From the NCBI RefSeq assembly GCF_004768545.1, contig NZ_CP038639.1, positions 248,001 through 312,000 on the forward strand: 64,000 nucleotides of DNA. Direction: 5' to 3'. The first letter of the stretch is position 1. Every line of letters starts with the position of its first letter. Made by a program: the position numbers and the translations under genes. The notes beneath the pieces are model-generated. The model worked only from the letters and a program-made list of their open reading frames with translations, did not search any database and was not told the origin of the DNA. This DNA comes from Cupriavidus oxalaticus. Lineage in GTDB: Bacteria; Pseudomonadota; Gammaproteobacteria; Burkholderiales; Burkholderiaceae. Positions 8,318-15,202 of the stretch are shown here, one piece after another.

Positions 8318-8689
8318 TCAGCGGCGCCGCGGCGGTCGCGTTGGGGCAGCCTGGTGCGGAACCGGGAGACCGTAGCGGCCTGCTGCGGCTCGCAGATCGG
8401 CGACAGCCACACTGTCGCTTGCGAGCGCTGCGAGGATCGCATGCGCGAACCCGTGGAGTGCCGCCAACTCTTCTCCGATGGGGCCGTGCGTGTAGAGATA
8501 CAGGCCGCTCGGCACGCGTCGCACGGCTGTGGTTTCCCTGGCCATTCGTTGCAGCAGCGCTTCAGCCATGTCCAGCCCGATACCGAGATGGCGCTCCAGT
8601 AGCGCAACCGACGCGGCGCGGTGTTGATGCACCAGTTCCAGCGCTTTGCCATACAGGGCGTCGGCGATCGGGATCCGATCAGCGTGCAT
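8318..8689 (-). CDS. Stand-alone FtsK-gamma-type winged helix protein
   Basis: A 123-residue protein whose residues about 9-60 (ALYGKALELVHQHRAASVALL and ERHLGIGLDMAEALLQRM) match the gamma domain of the FtsK/SpoIIIE DNA translocase, a winged helix that reads polar 8-mer (KOPS) sequences. The motor domains are absent, so it cannot pump DNA. It overlaps the end of the DUF1173 gene by 11 bases and lies last in the minus-strand run with the UvrD-like helicase. It could be a plasmid regulator, or could recruit neighbouring proteins to chromosome-orienting sequences. Confidence 0.75.
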   Translation of the reverse strand: MHADRIPIADALYGKALELVHQHRAASVALLERHLGIGLDMAEALLQRMARETTAVRRVPSGLYLYTHGPIGEELAALHGFAHAILAALASDSVAVADLRAAAGRYGLPVPHQAAPTRPPRRR

Positions 8690-9908
8690 CGGCTGCCCGT
8701 GTGCCAGCCGGCGGCACGCGCACGCTGGAAATCGACGTGGCTACCGCATCCCATTCCAGAAAAGGAACGCCGGCAGTCTGGTAGTGCTGGCGCTTGCTCG
8801 CCATCCGAGCGTCGTACTCGGGATTGCCGGCCATGCCGAGTACTTCGATGACCGTTTCGGGCTGGACATCGGTCAGGACGAAGTCGGGGTGTACCTCCGC
8901 TCGGCCGATATGCCGCAGCGGCTTGCGAAATGCCCGGCGCAGAGCGACCAGGTGATCGGCCATGGCGACCTCATGGGAGGAGTCGCAAGGCAGAAACTGC
9001 CGGTTGGCCAGCATGGCGCCAATATCGACGACCGTCAGGTAGTTCGAGCGGGACTTCTCAATGAGCAGGACAGCGACACACCGTTGCTCGGTCCGTCCGA
9101 TGCCGGCCAGCGCAGTGCCAAAGGAAGCCTGCAGGCGTTCGTACAGTCCCGAGGACATGAAGAACCGCTGCGTGCTCTGGCGCAGGACGACCTTCCCTCC
9201 GTACTGGGTGGCGGCGTGCGACTCGATTTCGCCGATCAGAATGCCGCGGGGATTCCCGGCGGCGGTAGGCGAAAGCCTAGCCTGCCACGCCTCGAACTCG
9301 GCCAGGATTTCGGACTTCCGCGCCGGGTCCCACCGCTGCATGACGTGCAGCAGCCCGTCGGCGTCCTTGCCATTGATCCTGCAATCGGCCAGTTCGGCCG
9401 TCAACTGTGACCAGCAGCCGTTCCAGCTGCGGGCACCGGTACCAGGCCAGACATTAAGACCGGCCTGCTCCCAAGCGAATTCGAGGAACGCCAGCAGGCC
9501 TGCGGATCGCCGTTGCGGCTTTGTGCTCTGGCCCTTCGGCGTTCGCTGGACGGTTTTGGCCGGTGTGTGGGTGCTGACCGAAAGTGAGGCGTCGAGGCGG
9601 ATATCGTGGCGGCCATCGCGCATGCGGAATGCGTCGAGACTGTCGGCGGCGCCGGGCGTTGTCTGGGTCTTCCGGTGGAAGGGGCATCCTTCGGCGTGCC
9701 GGAACGCCTGTTCCGGCCAGCGCGCGAGCAGGAAAATATCGCGGTGTCGCCGGATCACCAGTTTGGGCCGCGGCCGGCCCTCTGCGCAGCCGCATTCCGC
9801 GAATCCCTGGATCGTCTTGGCACGCTCGAGGTGGCGCGCGTAGCGGCCGGGATCTTCCAACACCTCATCCAGCGGGTACTCGTTCCCGCCAATCCGCACG
9901 GTGATCAT
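8679..9908 (-). CDS. DUF1173 family protein (candidate nuclease-like)
   Basis: A 409-residue member of DUF1173, a family of unknown function found on proteobacterial plasmids. The N-terminal half has Cys residues (GFAECGCAEGRP, GCPFHRK) that may bind zinc. Near the C terminus, HPDFVLTD, then TVIEVLG, then a Lys about 16 residues later recall the D-ExK layout of PD-(D/E)XK nucleases; this is my inference. The start at 9908 is chosen because GGAGAG lies just before it; the upstream ATG at 9926 would place that ribosome site inside the gene. It begins 10 bases after the helicase stop, an arrangement that suggests helicase and nuclease partners. Confidence 0.8.
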   Translation of the reverse strand: MITVRIGGNEYPLDEVLEDPGRYARHLERAKTIQGFAECGCAEGRPRPKLVIRRHRDIFLLARWPEQAFRHAEGCPFHRKTQTTPGAADSLDAFRMRDGRHDIRLDASLSVSTHTPAKTVQRTPKGQSTKPQRRSAGLLAFLEFAWEQAGLNVWPGTGARSWNGCWSQLTAELADCRINGKDADGLLHVMQRWDPARKSEILAEFEAWQARLSPTAAGNPRGILIGEIESHAATQYGGKVVLRQSTQRFFMSSGLYERLQASFGTALAGIGRTEQRCVAVLLIEKSRSNYLTVVDIGAMLANRQFLPCDSSHEVAMADHLVALRRAFRKPLRHIGRAEVHPDFVLTDVQPETVIEVLGMAGNPEYDARMASKRQHYQTAGVPFLEWDAVATSISSVRVPPAGTRAADAR

Positions 9909-9918
9909 GGTCTCTCCT

Positions 9919-11379
9919 TTAGACACCGGCTTCCCGGAACATGGTGTAGAGGTCGCGCCGGATCTCGCTCACATCCAGCAGGCGCTTCGCGCGTGTCATG
10001 GCGACGTAAAGCAGGCGCATCTCTTCCGGTGCCATGGTGAGTTCGCCGTCGTCGCCGGTCCTGAACTTGAAGTCGCCGGCGAGCTGCACGCGCTCCCATT
10101 CGAGGCCCTTGGCCCGGTGGACGGTCGACACAATGTAGTCGGCCTCATCCTCTGGCGAGACGCGGGTGAGGATCAGGCGCAGATAGTCCACGCCCTCGTT
10201 GTCGATCAACGTGACGAGGGGCTTCAGGTCGCGGCCGGCGAACGATTCAGCATATTCCTGGACCTCTTCCCACGTTTCGAACAGGGCGAGGGTGGCGGGG
10301 TAGCCGATGCGCTGGCCGCGCATGAGCTGCTCGGCGCCGTCGGCAAAGGCGCGGAGCTCGTCGACGTTGGCGCGCACCGCCACGCGATCGCCCCGGCCGA
10401 TGCCCTGGGCAAGGTGGGTCAGGACCGTCGCGTTCTTGCGGCACAGGATGGCGTCGAAGCGATCCTGTTCCGGCGTTGAGTCGTGCAGGATCCAGGATTC
10501 AACGTGGTCCTGTCCACGGACGGGCGTTTCCTCGTCCATGAGCCGCAGCACGCGGCTGGCCAGTTGAGCGATGGCCGGGCCGAAACGGAACGATTCGGTG
10601 AGAGCGCATTCAGGTGCACGAATATGCTCCATGGCGTTGACCGCGCCGCGCCATTCGTAGATCTGCTGGTACGGGTCTCCGACGTAGATGACCTGGGACT
10701 GCTGCGCGCGCAGCACCGACAGCATCAGGCCATCGGCATCCTGCGCTTCGTCGAACAGGATGAAGTCGGCACCAATGCGCGGCCGGCTGCGCTCCCACCT
10801 TTTTACGTAGACGTCGTGAACGATCGCTGACGGGGAAGCGGGGTCGAGGTATTCACCCCAGAGCCGCTTGACGTAGGGCAGCAGCGAGTCGCGCAGATGC
10901 TCGGCCTTCTCCTCCTTCACGATCGACTCCACTGGAATGTGCCACGCAAGAGGCTCGGCCTGTGCGGAGCGGCAGAAACGCGCCGCGCCGTCCATCACCA
11001 TTCGGGCGACCTTGCTGGCGCTCAGTTCGAGGTCCTTGCCGATCGTCGTCGGCAGGCGCAGCTTGGCGAGACCGTAGCGCAAAGCGAGCTGATGCGGCGG
11101 CTCGACCGGGTTCTTCAGCTTGCGGGTGATTTCCGGTGGCGTGGCGCTGAACGCGAGCGAGTGGACGGTACGGCAGCGGGTGTTCTGCGGGAATTTCTGG
11201 GCAGCCTCGGTGGCGATGTCCTTGTTGAAGGCCAGATACAGCCCTCGCGCGCGGCCGCGGGCCGCGGCAGCCAGGCGTAGCGTCGACGTCTTGCCGGCGC
11301 CCGCATACGCCTTGACTTTCAGCGGCCCGCCGGCCTTGACCGCGTCGACAACGGAAGCCTGTTCGTCGGTGGGGACCAT
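9919..11379 (-). CDS. UvrD/Rep-type superfamily 1 DNA helicase
   Basis: A 486-residue SF1A helicase, compact compared with UvrD (about 720) because the accessory domains are short. Motifs in order: Q motif PTDEQ at residue 3, Walker A AYAGAGKTSTL, motif Ia LYLAFNKDIA, Walker B FILFDEAQDADG, motif III YVGDPYQQIYEWRGA, motif V/VI STVHRAKGLEWERV and LLYVAMTRAKRLLDV. It would unwind DNA 3' to 5' with ATP. Its ATG shares one base with the stop of the upstream gene (TGATG), so they are coupled. The next gene, DUF1173, starts 10 bases downstream. Confidence 0.92.
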   Translation of the reverse strand: MVPTDEQASVVDAVKAGGPLKVKAYAGAGKTSTLRLAAAARGRARGLYLAFNKDIATEAAQKFPQNTRCRTVHSLAFSATPPEITRKLKNPVEPPHQLALRYGLAKLRLPTTIGKDLELSASKVARMVMDGAARFCRSAQAEPLAWHIPVESIVKEEKAEHLRDSLLPYVKRLWGEYLDPASPSAIVHDVYVKRWERSRPRIGADFILFDEAQDADGLMLSVLRAQQSQVIYVGDPYQQIYEWRGAVNAMEHIRAPECALTESFRFGPAIAQLASRVLRLMDEETPVRGQDHVESWILHDSTPEQDRFDAILCRKNATVLTHLAQGIGRGDRVAVRANVDELRAFADGAEQLMRGQRIGYPATLALFETWEEVQEYAESFAGRDLKPLVTLIDNEGVDYLRLILTRVSPEDEADYIVSTVHRAKGLEWERVQLAGDFKFRTGDDGELTMAPEEMRLLYVAMTRAKRLLDVSEIRRDLYTMFREAGV

Positions 11380-11828
11380 CAGGCGATCTCCAATGCAGTT
11401 TGCTCGGGCAGCGAGGCTAGAACGCGTCGGCGGATGGCCAGTGTGTCTGCACGTGCGGCTTCCGAGCGTCGCTCATACTCGCCGCTGACGGTGTCCACGA
11501 TGTAGGCGAAGTAGAGCGCGGTAGTGGGCCCGGTCCAAGCCTGCCACTTTGCGCGGATCTCGGCCCGCTGGTCATCGGAGAGCGAGAAGTAGCTGGCGCG
11601 CTTTTCGCGCCAGACGCGTGCGTACAATGCCCGCGTTGTCTTTTCAAGGCTGTCGGATCGCCGTTGCCGCCGGGCAAGTTCCTCGTGGGGAGAATGCTGC
11701 TCGGCCGCCACGTGATCCGCAAAGAGCGGGTACCTGTCGCGCTCGCGCTGCTGTTTGCGCGCGAAGGCGGCCCGGCGACGGGTATTGAAGTCGATGGGTG
11801 TGTGGCGTTCGAGGCGGGAGAAGCGCAT
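11379..11828 (-). CDS. Conserved hypothetical protein, first gene of the helicase operon
   Basis: A 149-residue basic protein starting MRFSRLERHTPIDFN. The frame is open to 11918 but this ATG gives the most natural N terminus. It is rich in Arg and predicted helices (RRAAFARKQQRERD, RALYARVWREKRASYFSLS), with a conserved-looking WQAWTGPTTALYFAYIVD segment. I do not recognise the family. The stop overlaps the helicase start by one base, so it belongs to the same operon and may be a partner of the helicase. Confidence 0.6.
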   Translation of the reverse strand: MRFSRLERHTPIDFNTRRRAAFARKQQRERDRYPLFADHVAAEQHSPHEELARRQRRSDSLEKTTRALYARVWREKRASYFSLSDDQRAEIRAKWQAWTGPTTALYFAYIVDTVSGEYERRSEAARADTLAIRRRVLASLPEQTALEIA

Positions 11829-11987
11829 GGCGGGAAGGTTTGGATTGCTCTTACATCCAAGATACCGAGGCCGTCGAGAAGTCAAGGCGGCCGGCGCGCA
11901 TGTTGCGCCGCGTACCATTCTCAGCCCGAATTCCGCCGCACGTGGACATGAAAACTATAGAATTTGCCGCGTCTTTTACGGAAAGCC

Positions 11988-12509
11988 ATGTCTGAGCTCC
12001 CCATTCTCAAGTTCCGCGAGGTGTCCCTCGGCGCGCGCCCGAAGGGCGAGCGCGAAGCCATTCCACCGGGCGATCCGTCCTACGACGACATCGCGCTGAT
12101 GGATGCACTCACCTTCCGGCGCTATCTGGATCGTGTCTTCTGGCATCCGCGTAGCGAGGTGCTGCGCTTCGAAGTGCGGGCCGTGCCCTCGCCGGCGGGC
12201 AGAATCTATGACGTGGTGGCGCTGGTTGCGCCCGGCGAGGGCGAGGTATGGTTTTCGGAACAAGCGTTGCCCGCCCGGTGGGACTACGTGGCGATCACCG
12301 AGATCAACTACGGGCTATCGAAGCGGCTTCGATCGGAACTCAAGGCCACAGGCAAGATCCCCGACGACTACCAGGCCTTCGACGATGGCCCATTGCCTGA
12401 CTTCTCCAATCTGGAGAACCCCGAGGAGGTTGCGCAGCGGCGCTGGGCCGTGGTCGACCGGCTACGCGAGGCCAACCGACGAGATCGCATCGCGGCAAAG
12501 CGCGGCTGA
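11988..12509 (+). CDS. Hypothetical protein, paralogue of the 12971 gene
   Basis: A 173-residue protein starting MSELPILKF. It aligns along most of its length with the protein encoded at 12971: GDPSYDDIALMDALTFRRYL matches GSDDYAKRSPMECAVYIRQL, and LPARWDYVAITEINY matches LPAQWDHVARAELAW. These are ancient duplicates three hundred bases apart. Function unknown; similar small proteins are common on Burkholderiaceae plasmids with PRTRC genes. A promoter is suggested by CTATAGAAT followed by a GCGTC half-motif at about 11970, and GGAAAG precedes the ATG. Confidence 0.7.
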   Translation: MSELPILKFREVSLGARPKGEREAIPPGDPSYDDIALMDALTFRRYLDRVFWHPRSEVLRFEVRAVPSPAGRIYDVVALVAPGEGEVWFSEQALPARWDYVAITEINYGLSKRLRSELKATGKIPDDYQAFDDGPLPDFSNLENPEEVAQRRWAVVDRLREANRRDRIAAKRG

Positions 12510-12576
12510 GTTTGCGTGGCCCGCGGTTCGGTCCTTGTCCCGGCGTTAGACGCGCGGTAAGATTCGTCCACTCTCC

Positions 12577-12611
12577 GCGCTACTGCGCATCGACCCTGCC
12601 GGCTTACCGGC
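12577..12611 (+). promoter_or_regulatory. Repeated leader element, copy 2 (variant arms)
   Basis: Here the first palindrome is GCGC-TACT-GCGC rather than GCGTC-N3-GACGC, so the pairing is kept although the bases differ. ATCGAC follows, then the hairpin GCCGG-CTTA-CCGGC and CATCTGCTTTTT. A good -10 (TAAGAT) lies at 12558-12563. Confidence 0.7.
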
Positions 12612-12625
12612 CATCTGCTTTTTCA

Positions 12626-12658
12626 CCCATTGGGGCCTTTCCCAATGGGGAAGGCCCC
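12626..12658 (+). promoter_or_regulatory. Pseudoknot-type hairpin before the 12676 gene
   Basis: CCCATTGGG (12626-12634) pairs perfectly with CCCAATGGG (12641-12649). The six-base loop GCCTTT is complementary over five bases to AAGGC (12651-12655). An alternative longer stem GGGGCCTT/AAGGCCCC followed by GTTTTC would look like a terminator. The structure ends 18 bases before the ATG. Confidence 0.6.
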
Positions 12659-12675
12659 GTTTTCGGAGCCTTCTC

Positions 12676-12885
12676 ATGCGTATTTCTTCCCGTATCAGCA
12701 CGCTGGCTGTTCTCGCGACCGTCATCAATCTGTTCGCGGCGCTGTACTTCCTTGTGACCACTGGTGACGATCGCCTTGCTGCCATGCAGCTGCACCTCGT
12801 TGCCGAAATCGAGTTCCTGGTTCTCATCAGCTGGCTTCTCGCGAAGCTGCTGCATCTGGATCAGAAGCCTGCCACTGCGGGCTGA
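12676..12885 (+). CDS. Small two-helix membrane protein
   Basis: A 69-residue protein with two hydrophobic segments, about residues 9-28 (TLAVLATVINLFAALYFLV) and 40-60 (LVAEIEFLVLISWLLAKLL), joined by a short polar loop with TTGDDR. It starts MRISSRIS with a positive N terminus, suggesting both ends in the cytoplasm. GGAG lies 7 bases before the ATG. Function unknown. It is the first gene after leader copy 2. Confidence 0.7.
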   Translation: MRISSRISTLAVLATVINLFAALYFLVTTGDDRLAAMQLHLVAEIEFLVLISWLLAKLLHLDQKPATAG

Positions 12886-12912
12886 CCGTCCTGGTCAGCC
12901 GCCAATCCACTA

Positions 12913-12948
12913 CCCACCGGGGAACGCTCCCCGGTGGGGCGTTTCCCC
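12913..12948 (+). promoter_or_regulatory. Pseudoknot-type hairpin before the 12971 gene
   Basis: CCCACCGGGG (12913-12922) pairs perfectly with CCCCGGTGGG (12929-12938). The loop AACGCT is complementary over five bases to the immediately following GCGTT (12939-12943). Sequence differs fully from the copy before 12676, but the geometry is the same. Confidence 0.6.
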
Positions 12949-12970
12949 AAGTTACATCCAAGGAAACGCC

Positions 12971-13453
12971 ATGTTCCAGAAATTCCTCGAAATCGAAGTC
13001 GGTCCCGCACCGTGGGAAGAAGAATGCGCGCAGGTCGGCAGCGATGACTATGCCAAGCGCTCTCCAATGGAGTGCGCGGTGTACATCCGCCAACTGGGCC
13101 GGATCTTCGGCGTGCACGCGCCGGAAGTGCTGTCATTCGTGCGCAGGAGCTTCCCCCACGATTTCGGCCGCTATCACGAAGTGGTGGCCTGCATGAATGC
13201 GGCAGGCCATGCGCTGTTCGATGAGTCGCGCTTGCCTGCGCAGTGGGATCACGTCGCCCGGGCCGAACTGGCCTGGCTGTGCTTGAGCGATCGCTACCGC
13301 CGCTTGCTGCGGGATGGCGACTGCGACCTGCTGGACGTGCCAGCCCTGTACCGACTTGGAACGATTCCGGATTTTCCAGATCATCCGGTCGCGCACTGGC
13401 TGGCGCTGGGTCTCGTGCCGATGCCTACCGGCCCGGCGCTGGCGTTCCACTAA
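12971..13453 (+). CDS. Hypothetical protein, paralogue of the 11988 gene
   Basis: A 160-residue soluble protein starting MFQKFLEIEVG, with AAGGAAA just upstream of the ATG. It aligns with the 11988 protein (YIRQLGRIFG against YLDRVFW, and LPAQWDHVARAEL against LPARWDYVAITEI). Conserved features include an aromatic-rich middle (FPHDFGRYHEVVACMN) and a DRYRRLLRDGDCDLL segment. Function unknown. It lies in a series of unrelated small genes, each with its own hairpin leader. Confidence 0.7.
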   Translation: MFQKFLEIEVGPAPWEEECAQVGSDDYAKRSPMECAVYIRQLGRIFGVHAPEVLSFVRRSFPHDFGRYHEVVACMNAAGHALFDESRLPAQWDHVARAELAWLCLSDRYRRLLRDGDCDLLDVPALYRLGTIPDFPDHPVAHWLALGLVPMPTGPALAFH

Positions 13454-13513
13454 TCCAGCCTTACGGTAGACGAGATCGGCGACTCGGCTGGTCAGCCTGC
13501 TATCCCTTATTGG

Positions 13514-13546
13514 CCCGTTCGGGAGACCTCCCGTCGGGTGGTCTCC
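13514..13546 (+). promoter_or_regulatory. Pseudoknot-type hairpin before the 13570 gene
   Basis: CCCGTTCGGG (13514-13523) pairs with CCCGTCGGG (13530-13538) apart from the central bases. The loop AGACCT is complementary over five bases to GGTCT (13540-13544). A longer alternative stem GGAGACC/GGTCTCC is followed by TATACATTTC. Confidence 0.6.
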
Positions 13547-13569
13547 TATACATTTCTTGAGAGACCACC

Positions 13570-14355
13570 ATGTACAAGGAAATCATTGAGCAGTTCATCG
13601 CCGCACAGACTGCAGCCCACGCCGCGTATGCCGCGGCCGCAGCTTTCGAGCGCGAGACCGTCGCCGCGATCCCTGACCACTATCGATCGGTCGAGCTTCG
13701 CAGCGAATACCGTACGGCGCAAGAGCTGGAGAAGTTCTGCCGCTCGGTCGCCAGCGGCGTCGTCAATCGCGCCCGGCGCGAGTTTGCCCCCCAGGGCGCG
13801 CGTCTCGATATCGCCCACGAGGACGAGTACAAGCGCGCTGGGCTGGATATCGACGCGGCCCTGAGGGCCGGGAAGATCCCAGACATCGACGGGCTGTGGG
13901 CATCGATGGACCGCCGTTACGGCGGCCATGGCGGCGCGGAGCTGGCCTACCAGCAGGCTGCCCAGCGGATCATTTCCGGCTTCGGCCTCAACCGCAAGCG
14001 CGAAGTCAAGCGCACCGCCTCGGCGGTGGTCCTGCGCAAGCACGTTACCTCCGAAGCCTGCTATCGGCGGACGGTGCGCAAGGTGGGCTACTACAGCTAC
14101 CAGAGCACGGCGGACTGCCTGTCTGGCCTCGCCACCTTTGCCGCCAAGGCGGGTCATCAGCTGCTGGCAGGCGCGCTCAGCCAGGTCAACGTGCACGACG
14201 TCGAGTACAACTACCGCGAGAAGCTCAGCTACCCCGGTCTGGACATCGTGTTCTTTAAGGACGCCTGGGAGTTCAAGGTCTCTCACCAGGTTGCAGACGA
14301 TTTGATGCTATTCCTCGGCGAGTACGGTGAGGCCTTCATGCAGGAAGCCGCGTAG
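13570..14355 (+). CDS. Hypothetical protein, paralogue of the 14418 gene
   Basis: A 261-residue protein starting MYKEIIEQFIAAQ, with an Ala-rich helical N terminus. Its C-terminal half matches the next gene's product: YPGLDIVFFKDAWEFKV here against FPGLDVIQYNEYWELRF there, and VADDLMLFL against VADTLLAFV. Central shared features are GLDIDAALRAGKIPDIDGLW against WEAIRAGVVPDLDRFW. The family is unknown to me. No catalytic motif is obvious. The pair sits between the small membrane-protein genes and the methyltransferase-helicase fusion, which may mean a joint function. Confidence 0.7.
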   Translation: MYKEIIEQFIAAQTAAHAAYAAAAAFERETVAAIPDHYRSVELRSEYRTAQELEKFCRSVASGVVNRARREFAPQGARLDIAHEDEYKRAGLDIDAALRAGKIPDIDGLWASMDRRYGGHGGAELAYQQAAQRIISGFGLNRKREVKRTASAVVLRKHVTSEACYRRTVRKVGYYSYQSTADCLSGLATFAAKAGHQLLAGALSQVNVHDVEYNYREKLSYPGLDIVFFKDAWEFKVSHQVADDLMLFLGEYGEAFMQEAA

Positions 14356-14417
14356 GCCCCATGTAAACTTTTACGTGTGGCGCCTAAGGGCGCCTCGTCT
14401 TCCTGGAGTAGAAGTAC

Positions 14418-15125
14418 ATGTACAACGCACGCATTGAGGCATTCCGCGCAGAGGAGACCCTTTCCGGATTCCAAGCTATGACGCCAGCGTCGGCTGACCT
14501 CAAGCGGTTCTGCCGAAAGCAGGTCGCCGAGATGATCCAGCGGGCCGGCGTCGAGTTTGGCATCGACGGTGCCCCCATCGCCATCGACGAAACACGCCTG
14601 GCTGTCGACGGCTATCCCAATATCTGGGAGGCCATCCGGGCCGGTGTCGTGCCGGACCTGGATCGCTTCTGGAACCTGCTGCGCGACACGTACGAGGCTG
14701 ATGGGCCGGAGAAAGCCGAGCAGCAGATGGCGGCCACACTCGTTCGTGCCTTCGGCCTGGCCAGCAGTTCGGCCGTGCGCCGCTCCACCGCCTTCGTTCG
14801 GCTCAAGCTCATTGCGATATCGGAGACGGTCAGCGATGCCTCGCTGCCATCGCGTCAATTGCATTTCGGCTCGTTGGAGCCTGTTTCGCAGGCGTTCGCT
14901 GCACTCGCGGTCTTTGCACGCCGCAATGGCCACGCCGTTCTGGCGAGCTGCCTCGCGCAGTTCCATCCCGCCGATGTGTTTGAGTCGCAGCAGCGGCGCA
15001 CCTTCCCAGGCCTCGACGTCATTCAGTACAACGAGTATTGGGAGTTGCGCTTCGCCACGCCAGTCGCTGACACGCTTCTCGCGTTCGTCCAGCGGCACGT
15101 CGGCATTTCACCTCAGTCCGCATAG
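14418..15125 (+). CDS. Hypothetical protein, paralogue of the 13570 gene
   Basis: A 235-residue protein starting MYNARIEAFRAEE. It shares the order of motifs with its upstream neighbour (AIRAGVVPDLDRFWNLL, FGLASSSAVRRS against FGLNRKREVKRT, then FPGLDVIQYNEYWEL and VADTLLAFV) but the sequence has drifted to perhaps a quarter identity by eye. Tandem divergent duplicates usually mean hetero-oligomer subunits or arms-race turnover. A GGCGCC hairpin lies in the 62-base gap between the two genes. Function unknown. Confidence 0.7.
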   Translation: MYNARIEAFRAEETLSGFQAMTPASADLKRFCRKQVAEMIQRAGVEFGIDGAPIAIDETRLAVDGYPNIWEAIRAGVVPDLDRFWNLLRDTYEADGPEKAEQQMAATLVRAFGLASSSAVRRSTAFVRLKLIAISETVSDASLPSRQLHFGSLEPVSQAFAALAVFARRNGHAVLASCLAQFHPADVFESQQRRTFPGLDVIQYNEYWELRFATPVADTLLAFVQRHVGISPQSA

Positions 15126-15151
15126 TCGACCACGGCTTGCATCCCCCTTAC

Positions 15152-15185
15152 GCCCCGTCAGTGACTTTCACCGACGGGGCTTTTT
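15152..15185 (+). terminator. Terminator-like hairpin just before the methyltransferase-helicase gene
   Basis: GCCCCGTC (15152-15159) pairs with GACGGGGC (15173-15180), followed by TTTTTCTTTT. It ends only 18 bases before the start codon at 15203, so it terminates the previous unit or acts as an attenuator for the next gene. Confidence 0.7.
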
Positions 15186-15202
15186 CTTTTCTGGAACCCA
15201 TC

